Source: JAWWPY01 sp964412845
Lineage (GTDB): Bacteria; Actinomycetota; Actinomycetes; Streptosporangiales; Streptosporangiaceae
Reading direction: 5' to 3'
Length of the DNA: 23,690 bases
NCBI GenBank assembly: GCA_964412845.1
Contig: CAYPQM010000109.1
Location: 1 to 23,690, forward strand
Position 1 is the stretch's first letter. Each line of letters begins with the position of its first letter. Both the position numbers and the translations under genes were made by a program. The notes under the pieces are model-generated. The model was not told where the DNA came from and searched no databases. It worked only from the letters and a program-made list of their open reading frames with translations. Positions 8,083-14,902 of the stretch are shown here, piece by piece.

Positions 8083-8870
8083 TGGCGGTCGAGCTGGATG
8101 GCGCGGTCGTCCTCGTCACGGGCGGCGCCAACGGCATTGGCGCGGCGGCCGCACGGCGGCTCGCCAGCCGGGGGGCACATGTCGTCGTGGCTGATGTCGA
8201 CGAGCGGGGGGCGGATGTCGCAGCCGAGATCGGCGGGCTGTTCGCGCACTGCGACGTCCGGGAACCTGCGGACAGCGAGGCGGCGGTATCAGCCGCGGTA
8301 ACTGCCTTCGGCGGACTGGACGTTGCCTTCCTCAACGCGGGCGTGTCCACGACGAGCGTCAGGCTTGGCCGCCCCGCGTGGGATCTCGCCGCGTACCGGC
8401 GGGCTTTTGCGATCAACGTCGATGGCGTCTTCTTCGGCGTGAACGCCGCGCTGCCCGCCCTGCGGGACCGCGGTCGCGGAGCTATGGTCCTCACCGCCAG
8501 CCTGGCCGGGCTGACCGCGGTGCCGGCCGATCCGATCTACGCCGCTACCAAGCATGCCGTCGTCGGCCTGGCCCGTTCGCTCGGTCCGGTGCTCGCTGCT
8601 GACAACGTGACCGTGAACGCGCTGTGCCCTGGCTTTGCCGACACCGCGATCAACGATCCGGTCCGGCACCTGATCAGTGCGGCGGGCATCCCGATGATGA
8701 CACCCGGCGACGTGGCCGATGCGCTGCTCACCATCCTGGCCAGCGATCAGACCGGCCAGGCCTGGTTTGTCCAGCCTGGCCGGGCGAGCGAGCCGTTCAA
8801 TTTCCGCAGTGTGCCCGGTGCGCGCGCTGCGGACGGCTCACCGGCAGGCGGAGTGCTGGGGATGCCATGA
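8082..8870 (+). CDS. SDR family NAD(P)-dependent oxidoreductase
   Basis: Classical short-chain dehydrogenase/reductase of 262 residues, expected to be cytosolic and to oxidise or reduce a hydroxyl/carbonyl using NAD(P)H. Cofactor loop TGGANGIG at 13-20 in a Rossmann fold; an acidic residue after strand 2 (VVVADVD, 35-40) favours NAD over NADP. NAG at 85-87, structural Asn at 112 (INVDG) and the catalytic set Ser140, Tyr153, Lys157 (YAATK) are all present. The C-terminal ~35 residues after the core are a low-complexity tail ending GGVLGMP. Its ATG overlaps the stop of a possible small ORF. It converges with the MDR oxidoreductase gene. The substrate is unknown. Confidence 0.9.
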   Translation: MAVELDGAVVLVTGGANGIGAAAARRLASRGAHVVVADVDERGADVAAEIGGLFAHCDVREPADSEAAVSAAVTAFGGLDVAFLNAGVSTTSVRLGRPAWDLAAYRRAFAINVDGVFFGVNAALPALRDRGRGAMVLTASLAGLTAVPADPIYAATKHAVVGLARSLGPVLAADNVTVNALCPGFADTAINDPVRHLISAAGIPMMTPGDVADALLTILASDQTGQAWFVQPGRASEPFNFRSVPGARAADGSPAGGVLGMP

Positions 8871-8871
8871 C

Positions 8872-8902
8872 CGGCCGCGCCGGGACTGGGCGCAGCAGGC
8901 CG
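8872..8902. terminator. GC-rich hairpin between convergent oxidoreductase genes
   Basis: CGGCC (8872-8876) and GCGCC (8877-8881) pair with GGCGC (8889-8893) and GGCCG (8898-8902), with a 7-base loop and a 4-base bulge. It sits in the 38-bp gap between two convergent stops. A hairpin without a U-tract is a common arrangement in high-GC actinobacteria, so a shared terminator is likely but unproven. Confidence 0.4.
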
Positions 8903-8908
8903 ACGTCG

Positions 8909-9919
8909 TCAGCCGTGATCGATGGCGAGGATGAGCTTGCCGGTGTTCTCACCCGCGAAGAGCATCAGCAGGGCGTCGCGGAAGTCACTGACGCTGCCGT
9001 GCACGATGTGCTCCCGTGAGACGAGCTGGCCGTCGCGGAACCACTGGGCCAGCTCAGCCATCGCCTGCGGGTACCGGTCCTGGTAATCGAAGACCAGCAT
9101 GCCGGTCATGGAAGCCCGCGCCACCAGCAGCGCCAGGTAGTTAGCCGGGCCCTGCACCTGCTCCGCGTTGTACTGCGAAATCGCGCCGCAGATGATGATC
9201 CTGGCTCCCCGGGCCAGCCGGGTCAGCACGGCGTCGAGGACATCTCCGCCCACGTTGTCGAGGTACACGTCGACGCCGGCTGGCGCGTGCTCACGCAATG
9301 CTGCCCGCAGGTTCTCGGTCTTGTAGTCGATCGCGACGTCGAAGCCGAACTCCTCCAGCAGCATGCGGCACTTATCCGGGCCGCCGGCGATGCCGATGAC
9401 ACGGCAGCCTTTGAGCTTCGCGATCTGGCCGGCGACGCTGCCCACGGCCCCGGCGGCACCGGAGATGACGACCGTGTCCCCCGCCCGGATCCGGCCCACG
9501 TCCAGGAGGGCGAAGTAGGCCGTGAGCCCGGTCATCCCGAGCGCGCCCAGGTACGTCGTCGGCTCCGCCAGTGAGGTGTCGAGCTTGATGACGCCCCGGC
9601 CGTCGGACAAGGCGTATTCCTGGACGCCGAAGATGCCGTAGACGTGATCGCCCACGGCGAAGCCGTCATGCTCGGACGCCGTGACCTGCCCGATCCCGCC
9701 AGCACGCATGACCGCGCCCAGCTCTACCGGCGCGATGTAGGAGGCGGCGGCGTTCATCCAGCCCCGCATCGCGGGGTCGATGGACAGATGCGAGATCGCC
9801 ACGACGAACTGCCCAGGGCCCGCCGTCGGCACCGGCTCGCTCGTCACCTCGCAGTCGGATGCCTTGGGCAGCCCCGACGGGCGGGCCGCCAGTCGTACCT
9901 GGCGGTTGATCGAGGTCAC
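8909..9919 (-). CDS. Zinc-independent NADP-dependent MDR oxidoreductase (COG2130, CurA/PTGR-like)
   Basis: Cytosolic alkenal/one oxidoreductase type of enzyme, reducing alpha,beta-unsaturated carbonyls or quinone-like substrates with NADPH. The 336-residue protein begins with the short N-terminal strand set RQVRLAARPSG, then SIDPAMRGWMN near 46-56, GYGxxG-like substrate-pocket features and the cofactor loop SGAAGAVGSVAG at 153-164. The VYLDNVGGDVLDAVL segment and the NGxIxxCGAISQYN-like strand are hallmarks of the leukotriene B4 dehydrogenase/CurA group. There are no zinc ligands. Start: GTG at 9919 has GGGAG seven bases upstream and gives the family's usual length; the open frame reaches 10183, but the extra 88 residues look unlike coding sequence. 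Converges with the SDR gene. The physiological substrate is unknown. Confidence 0.9.
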   Translation of the reverse strand: MTSINRQVRLAARPSGLPKASDCEVTSEPVPTAGPGQFVVAISHLSIDPAMRGWMNAAASYIAPVELGAVMRAGGIGQVTASEHDGFAVGDHVYGIFGVQEYALSDGRGVIKLDTSLAEPTTYLGALGMTGLTAYFALLDVGRIRAGDTVVISGAAGAVGSVAGQIAKLKGCRVIGIAGGPDKCRMLLEEFGFDVAIDYKTENLRAALREHAPAGVDVYLDNVGGDVLDAVLTRLARGARIIICGAISQYNAEQVQGPANYLALLVARASMTGMLVFDYQDRYPQAMAELAQWFRDGQLVSREHIVHGSVSDFRDALLMLFAGENTGKLILAIDHG

Positions 9920-10819
9920 TGTGCGGCTCCCGGGCGAGGACTCCAGCGTGTTATCGGAAAATAGCGCTTGCCGAATCGGCAAGGCAACTGAAATCAGCAT
10001 GTCGCCGCAGGCCTGCCGGCCGTACGGCATGTGCCTGTGAGCTCTAGGACTCGATGGCGGCTCGGCAGCTAAATCGCTCGACTCCGGAGCAGTGTGGCCG
10101 CGGCATGCTGGCATGGCCGTGACTCGGGGATTTCGTGATAGTGACGCACCGGTGCTGTGGACCCTGGCCACGCTCTCGAACATCGGCGCGACGGCCGACC
10201 CGGGGATGGCGGTGGCGCTACCCCCGGCCGCAGCGCCCCCGTGGTGCCGGGACGGCTTTGCCGTCGTATTGGCACTACTTCCTCAGACGGCACATGCGTC
10301 CAACCTGTCACTAAATTCACTTTTGCATTTATGGTTCCGGAGAGGCGGGTTTCTTGGTGTAGCTGACTACATGGATATACGCTTAGGGTCGATTTTCCAC
10401 TCGTTTTGGGTCTGTGCTGATCGTCTGTCTCCCGGGCATGCGATCGAGTAGGCCGTGTTCGGGGGAACAGGCTGCTGGCCTGGGCATACTCACGAGCGCA
10501 GTTTCGATGACGGGAGTCGAGTGGACAATCAGACCGTCGGCCAGCTCGCAGCGGCTTGACTACCCGGGAGGTCAGGCCAGGCTGGAGCGCTCCCGTGGTC
10601 ATCGTCGCGGTCGCGGCGGTTTTCGCTGCGTCATCTCTGTTTAGCTGGATTGCTTATCTACGGTTTTGCCGATGGTTGGTCGGGCAGAGCAAAGATTCTT
10701 CGAGCCTTCGCTACGCCGCGATTGCTGCGAGAGCTTTCCGGACGGCAAGTCGGCATGACCGGCACCGGTGACATTCGTATTGCCGTATTGCCGGGCAACG
10801 GCCGCCTGGGCAGAGGGTC
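9920..10819. other. 900-bp region with no convincing gene
   Basis: Open frames on both strands here (for example 10092-10451 plus and 10069-10602 minus) show no family motif, poor ribosome sites and mutual overlap. Contents I can point to are a three-arm hairpin set at 10251-10292, a relatively AT-rich stretch around 10300-10420, and a hydrophobic frame at 10556-10771 without a sound start. The promoter of the MDR gene should lie near 9930-10000. Confidence 0.4.
10251..10292 (+). other. Three-arm alternative hairpin
   Basis: GACGGC (10251-10256) pairs with GCCGTC (10260-10265) over a TTT loop. The extended second arm TGCCGTC (10259-10265) can instead pair with GACGGCA (10286-10292). The two pairings exclude each other. 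Confidence 0.4.
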
Positions 10820-10846
10820 GTCGTCAGTCGTCAGTCGTCAGTCGTC
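10820..10846. repeat. 7-bp tandem repeat at the arfB stop
   Basis: Three exact GTCGTCA units at 10820-10840 and a fourth ending GTCGTCG. On the minus strand each unit contains TGA (complement of TCA at 10824, 10831 and 10838), and since seven is not a multiple of three, the three stops occupy all three reading frames. Confidence 0.9.
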
Positions 10847-11260
10847 GGTGGACCGGCGGAGGCGTTTGATCTGTGACCGCCGTTGCTTGGCGGCTAGCCG
10901 CCGTTCCTTGGACCCGCGGGTCGGCTTGGTCGCGCGGCGGGCGGCGGGCGGCGGTGCGGTCGCCGCGGTCAGCAGCGCGATGAGGCGGCTGATGGCCGCC
11001 TCCCGGTTGCGCCACTGGGAACGGTGCTCGGAGGCGGCGACGGTGATCACCCCGCCGACCAGCCGGCTGGCCAGCGCCTGCATGGCACGTTCCTTGAGCG
11101 CCGGGCTGAAGGCGGAGGAGGCCGCGAGGTCGTAGGAGAGTTCCACGCGACTGTCGGTGGTGTTCACCGACTGCCCGCCAGGGCCAGAGGACCTGGAGAA
11201 CCGCCACGCCAGTTCGTCGGCAGGGATCACCCTGCCCCTGACCACGATCGGCTCCGCCAC
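10838..11260 (-). CDS. arfB: Alternative ribosome-rescue factor / peptidyl-tRNA hydrolase ArfB (YaeJ)
   Basis: Rescues ribosomes stalled on mRNAs without a stop codon by hydrolysing peptidyl-tRNA in the large subunit. The 140-residue protein has the class I release-factor catalytic domain with SSGPGGQSVNTTDSRVEL at 24-41; GGQ at 28-30 is the hydrolytic motif. It lacks the codon-recognition domains of RF1/RF2. The C-terminal tail from about 110 is strongly basic (KPTRGSKERRLAAKQRR), the part that in ArfB inserts into the empty mRNA channel. Length matches the family (~140). GTG start at 11260 with a poorly spaced AGGGG close upstream. It lies downstream of the beta-helical membrane protein on the same strand, separated by 242 bp containing two hairpin repeats, so it probably has its own promoter. 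Confidence 0.93.
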   Translation of the reverse strand: MAEPIVVRGRVIPADELAWRFSRSSGPGGQSVNTTDSRVELSYDLAASSAFSPALKERAMQALASRLVGGVITVAASEHRSQWRNREAAISRLIALLTAATAPPPAARRATKPTRGSKERRLAAKQRRSQIKRLRRSTDD

Positions 11261-11340
11261 GCCCCTATGATCGGCCGTCCACCCACGCCACGTCGAACCG
11301 GTTCTGGCCCCCGGCGCTGCGCCGCTGGGTCGAGCCCGCC

Positions 11341-11383
11341 TGCGCGGTGCTTTGTGGCCCCTACGCGCGCACGATGGACCGCG
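11341..11383. repeat. Hairpin repeat unit A
   Basis: 43-bp imperfect inverted repeat: left arm TGCGCGGTGCTTTGTG, right arm ending CGATGGACCGCG. It matches unit B at 32 of 43 aligned positions without gaps. Confidence 0.6.
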
Positions 11384-11412
11384 TTGATGTGTGCCGACAT
11401 GGTCATCAGGCG

Positions 11413-11455
11413 TGCGCGGTACATAGTGCCCCTGATTTGCGCACGATGCACCGCA
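11413..11455. repeat. Hairpin repeat unit B
   Basis: 43-bp inverted repeat, left arm CGGTACATAGTGC paired with GCACGATGCACCG at 11 of 13 positions. It is related to unit A, 72 bp away start to start. Both lie between the beta-helix gene stop and the arfB start, so they could act as REP-like elements or as transcription attenuators. Confidence 0.6.
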
Positions 11456-11502
11456 CTGCCTCCGGCGGGCGCGCAGCAGGCTGAAGATCTACGAGACACG
11501 CC

Positions 11503-13554
11503 CTAGTTGCGGCTGATTACCCGGGCGACACCGGCGGCGATGGTGGTGGCCAGCAACCAGCCCGCCGCGATGAGGACGTAGGACAACCACTGCTCCGCGC
11601 CGCCTGGGTTGAAGGCATGCTTCTGGCCGAGATCGACCACGGGCAGCAGCAGGTCCAGAGCGTAGATGACCGGGATGAAGTGGGGCGTCGCGCCGTGCTG
11701 CAGCGCAGGTGGCGGGGCAGCAGCGAACACAATGCTGCCCACGGCCAGCAGGACGATCAGCCAGAGTGCCGCCCGCCACGGCTGGTATCCATACCCGACC
11801 GTGACATCCTGCACCAGGCTCCAGGCCCGCCCCAACGGGGCCTTGACGTCGCGCTGCAGACGTTCCCGGGTGTAGAGAACCCGGCGCGCCTGCGCGGGCT
11901 GTCCTATCGCGCTGTAGTGCGAGGCAAGCTGCTCGTACGGCTGCGGCTCGTGGTCCTCCAGGGTCCGGGCCAGCCAGCGCAGCCGCTCGCGGGCCGGAAG
12001 CTGCGGTTCCAGCGCCTGGTAAGCCAGCCCGCTGAGATTCAGCACGGCAGGCCACGCCGCCGGGTCGTCGATCAGCAGGCCGATCCGGGCATGGCTGAGG
12101 TCAACGATGCCCTGGATGGGCTCGGCGGGGATGAGGGTGAGCTGGCCAGCCTGCACGGCCCGGGCATCCAGGGCCACATCCCCGGGGCTGACCAGCCGGA
12201 CTCGGCTGAGGCTGACTGTTGCGCCGATCCGGGAACGGGCCAGCTTCATCGTTCCGATGACCGTCATGTCATCGCAGAACACGTCCGTGGCGATCTCAGC
12301 CCGGGAAAACCGGAGGGCAACCCCGCCGGGACGCTCCAGCCGGGCACCCACCAGCAGCACCCGCTGCCCTACCCGGCCGGTGCGGAAACTGACCTCTCCC
12401 CGTGCCTGCAACCGGGTGAGCATGAGCATGCCTTCCACCGCCGCGCCATCGGCAATCAGGGCGGCCAGGTCGTCGCGGCCGCTGTCCAGCCGCGCGTCCG
12501 TCAGGTTCAGCCCGCTGGCGATCCTGGTGCCGACGCAGCGGACCTGGCCGGAGCAGACGATCCCGGCGGCGTCGAAATCACCTATCGCGGCCCGGCCGAG
12601 GTTCAGCGCGACCTTCCCCGGGTTGCTCAGCACCGCCCCGGCCAGCGCGAGATTGGCGCCGAGCCGGGCGCCGATGAGGCGGATCTCGCCGTCCGCGGTG
12701 AAGCCTTCCACGCAGAACACGCCGCCCTGCACGGTCAGGCCGCCAGCGCTCAGCGCCACGCCCGCTGGGTTTGACAGCCGGGCGCCGGACAATCCGAGAC
12801 TCGCTCCGACGCAGGTGTTGTGCATCCGGACCTCGCCCTGGGCGGACATGCCATTGCCGATGAGCCGGCCGCCGATCACGGCGTTGCTGAGGGTGATCGC
12901 CCGTTCCTGGGGGCCTGTTATCTGTGCGCCGCTCAGGTCGATCGTCCCGCCGACCTGGGCACCTTGCAGCTGAACGGATCCGCGGGCGATCAGTCCGACG
13001 CAATCGGCGTCCCCGTCGACATTCAGCCCGTTGGCGGCCACGGCGACCTCGCCGGTCCCAGACCCGGCGGTGACCGCACGCAGGCACACCTGCCCGGCCA
13101 CCTTGGCCTGGTCGAGCCGGATGACGGAGTCCACGACGGAGGACGAGAAGTTGAGGATCCCGTCCAGCCGCATCCGGGTGCCGTTGAAACCCGGCAGGTG
13201 GGACGCCACGATGCGGACCGTCTTCGCGGACGATTCGACGAACCGGGGCTCACCGTCGAAATGGCAGTATTCGCAGACCAGCGGGCAGCTGAGGGTGGCG
13301 CCCATCAGGTCGAGCCGGCCGCTGATCCGTGCGCCGCGCAGCCGCACCGCCGGAGCGTGCCCAGGTTCCGGGTCACAGGCGCCCAGGAGCAGGCCCGTGA
13401 TCACCTCGGCGCGGATGGTCCGCGACGGCCCCCAGGACCCGGCGCCCGCGAGATCATCGGCTACCGGGTCGCCGGTCCTCAGGTCCGTCCAGGCGCCGCG
13501 CGGGAACGCCGCGCAGAGCAACCGCTCCGGCTCGCTGCGGTCAGGAACGGTCAC
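11503..13554 (-). CDS. Large beta-helical repeat membrane protein, function unknown
   Basis: 683 residues. From about 65 to 510 the sequence is an unbroken series of short hydrophobic strand repeats with a period near 48 residues (pattern IxLxGARLGxNLxLxGAxLSNPxxVAL...), the signature of a long beta-helix like pentapeptide-repeat or bactofilin proteins, though strict A(D/N)LxX pentapeptides are rare. Charged helical segments follow (residues ~520-585, with ERLRWLARTLEDHEPQPYEQLASHY). The C-terminus has membrane spans near 595-613 and 655-676, with a semi-hydrophobic YALDLLLPVVDLGQ segment between. Related actinobacterial proteins are sometimes labelled oxidoreductases, but I see no cofactor motif. 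GTG start, AGGA eight bases upstream. It is divergent from the PPK2 gene over 199 bp. Possible roles, all inferred: membrane scaffold, sensor or channel. Confidence 0.8.
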   Translation of the reverse strand: MTVPDRSEPERLLCAAFPRGAWTDLRTGDPVADDLAGAGSWGPSRTIRAEVITGLLLGACDPEPGHAPAVRLRGARISGRLDLMGATLSCPLVCEYCHFDGEPRFVESSAKTVRIVASHLPGFNGTRMRLDGILNFSSSVVDSVIRLDQAKVAGQVCLRAVTAGSGTGEVAVAANGLNVDGDADCVGLIARGSVQLQGAQVGGTIDLSGAQITGPQERAITLSNAVIGGRLIGNGMSAQGEVRMHNTCVGASLGLSGARLSNPAGVALSAGGLTVQGGVFCVEGFTADGEIRLIGARLGANLALAGAVLSNPGKVALNLGRAAIGDFDAAGIVCSGQVRCVGTRIASGLNLTDARLDSGRDDLAALIADGAAVEGMLMLTRLQARGEVSFRTGRVGQRVLLVGARLERPGGVALRFSRAEIATDVFCDDMTVIGTMKLARSRIGATVSLSRVRLVSPGDVALDARAVQAGQLTLIPAEPIQGIVDLSHARIGLLIDDPAAWPAVLNLSGLAYQALEPQLPARERLRWLARTLEDHEPQPYEQLASHYSAIGQPAQARRVLYTRERLQRDVKAPLGRAWSLVQDVTVGYGYQPWRAALWLIVLLAVGSIVFAAAPPPALQHGATPHFIPVIYALDLLLPVVDLGQKHAFNPGGAEQWLSYVLIAAGWLLATTIAAGVARVISRN

Positions 13555-13630
13555 GCGCTCTATCCTGGGCTGCCTGGCTGCGGATCACCAGCGGTTCAGT
13601 TCCGGTCGGCCCTCATCAAGCACGGACCCA

Positions 13631-13648
13631 GCCACCGCTTAGGGTGGC
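13631..13648. promoter_or_regulatory. Dyad in the divergent beta-helix/PPK2 promoter region
   Basis: GCCACC (13631-13636) and GGTGGC (13643-13648) form a perfect inverted repeat separated by six bases, inside the 199-bp gap between divergent genes. Position fits an operator or 5' leader hairpin; no protein can be named. Confidence 0.25.
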
Positions 13649-13753
13649 GGCTATGGCCATGCGCCGCTTCCGTCAGGGTCCGCCGCAACCGTTGTGACCC
13701 GGCCGCCGCACGAGACATGGCGGCGCGCTCGCCGGGCGGAAGGAGCATCAGCG

Positions 13754-14704
13754 ATGACGGACACGGGCACCGACTGGATAGCGGGCCTCATCAAGCCGCT
13801 GGTGGTCAAGCCGGGCACGAAGGTGCGGCTGGCCAAGGATTTCGATCCCGGTTACCTGGGTGGGGTACGCAAGAAACAGGACAGCCTGGGCTTGCTCGAC
13901 CAGGGCATCCAGTTGCTGGCGGACTACCAGGACCGGCTCTCGGCCCAGAGCACCTACGGTGTCCTGGTGATCCTCCAGGCGATCGACGCCGGGGGCAAGG
14001 ATGGCACGATCCGGCACGTGATGACCGGGGTGAATCCGCAAGGCGTCGCCGTGCACAGCTTCAAGGTTCCCTCGGCGGAGGAACTGGATCACGAGTACCT
14101 GTGGCGGTACGCGCGCCACCTGCCGGCCCGCGGCCAGATCGGGATCTTCAACCGGTCGCACTACGAGGAGGTCCTGGTGGTTCGGGTGCATCCGGAAAAC
14201 CTCGACCGGCAGAGACTCCCGGCCGAGGCGAAAGGCCCAGGCGTCTGGGAACGGCGCTTCCGGGAGATCAACGACTGGGAGAAGTACCTGGTCGACAACG
14301 GCATCCGGGTGGTGAAACTCTTCCTCAACCTGTCCCGGGAGGAGCAGCGGATCCGCTTCCTGAAGCGGATCGATCTGCCGGAGAAGAACTGGAAGTTCTC
14401 CGCCGGCGATGTGCGGGAGCGCCGGTACTGGGATGACTATCAGCACGCCTTCTCCGAGATGCTGTCGCACACCAGCACCGAGTGGGCGCCCTGGCATGTC
14501 ATCCCGGCCGACCACAAGTGGTTCGCGCGGATCTGCGCCGCGGCGGTGATCGTCAAGGCCCTGATGGAGATCGACCCGCGCTATCCCGTCCCGGATGATG
14601 CCGCCCGGCAGGAGCTGCTGCGGATGAGGGCCGAACTCGAAACCGAAGCGCCCCCGGGGGCCCGGCCGGACCCCAACGAGGCGAAGGCAGCCGACCCCGG
14701 CTGA
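13754..14704 (+). CDS. PPK2 family polyphosphate kinase / polyphosphate:nucleotide phosphotransferase
   Basis: Transfers phosphate between inorganic polyphosphate and nucleoside mono- or diphosphates in the cytosol. The 316-residue protein has the P-loop kinase core of PPK2: Walker A AIDAGGKDGT at 76-85, the FNRSHYEEVLVVRVH segment at 132-146 (Walker B region and polyphosphate-facing loop), and the lid/helical region containing KNWKFSAGDVRERRYWDDY followed by EWAPWHVIPADHKWFAR. A single PPK2 domain of this length matches the polyphosphate:nucleotide phosphotransferase subgroup (TIGR03709-like). Whether AMP, ADP or GDP is preferred cannot be told. Start: ATG at 13754 has AAGGAG eight bases upstream; the frame is open to 13694 but that extension lacks a site. 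The C-terminus is a Pro/Glu-rich tail. Confidence 0.92.
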   Translation: MTDTGTDWIAGLIKPLVVKPGTKVRLAKDFDPGYLGGVRKKQDSLGLLDQGIQLLADYQDRLSAQSTYGVLVILQAIDAGGKDGTIRHVMTGVNPQGVAVHSFKVPSAEELDHEYLWRYARHLPARGQIGIFNRSHYEEVLVVRVHPENLDRQRLPAEAKGPGVWERRFREINDWEKYLVDNGIRVVKLFLNLSREEQRIRFLKRIDLPEKNWKFSAGDVRERRYWDDYQHAFSEMLSHTSTEWAPWHVIPADHKWFARICAAAVIVKALMEIDPRYPVPDDAARQELLRMRAELETEAPPGARPDPNEAKAADPG

Positions 14705-14780
14705 CCGGGCCCGGGCGGCCGACGCGGACCTCTTACCGACCACCAGGGCCCCGGGATGCCGGCCAGGAACGGCAGCGTCC

Positions 14781-14809
14781 GTTACAGCACCGCTTCCACT
14801 TGGTATGTT
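14781..14809 (+). promoter_or_regulatory. Candidate sigma-70-type promoter of the second SDR gene
   Basis: GTTACA (14781-14786, 4/6 to TTGACA) is spaced 17 bp from TATGTT (14804-14809, 4/6 to TATAAT). Transcription would begin near 14816, giving an ~87-base leader that contains two GC-rich hairpins before the ATG at 14903. Confidence 0.35.
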
Positions 14810-14818
14810 TCCCGATTG

Positions 14819-14859
14819 CCTCCGCAAGGAGGTGCGGACGTCCCCCCGCGCGCGGGGGG
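14819..14859 (+). other. Leader hairpins upstream of the second SDR gene
   Basis: CCTCC-GCAA-GGAGG at 14819-14832 is a tight hairpin with a GNRA tetraloop, and its 3' arm is a perfect ribosome-binding-site core. It is followed by an 18-bp GC-only palindrome at 14842-14859 (six C, GCGCGC, six G). The G run continues to nine, a stretch prone to sequencing error. Confidence 0.45.
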
Positions 14860-14902
14860 GGGCGGACACTGGCTCGGTATGCATCGAAGGGAGCGGCACC
14901 AG

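Noticed and set aside
7686..8249. 187-codon minus-strand frame containing ETVHA repeats
   Set aside because: The repeats reflect the 18-bp DNA repeat and the first part is antisense to the SDR; no ribosome site or homology signal.
9920..10183. 88-residue N-terminal extension of the MDR oxidoreductase
   Set aside because: The GTG at 9919 has a good ribosome site and gives the normal family length; the extension has no domain signal.
10069..10602. Minus- and plus-strand frames of 119-177 codons in the orphan region
   Set aside because: They overlap each other, lack plausible starts and show no recognisable motif.
11227..11499. 90-codon minus-strand frame with AVHRA-like repeats
   Set aside because: The apparent peptide repeats come from the hairpin DNA repeats, and the frame overlaps the arfB start.
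11503..13554. Oxidoreductase function for the beta-helix protein
   Set aside because: No Rossmann, flavin, heme or iron-sulfur motif is visible; only repeats and membrane spans.
12820..14436. 538-codon plus-strand frame
   Set aside because: It spans the divergent promoter gap and overlaps two real genes in other frames; its translation is low-complexity with no family motif.
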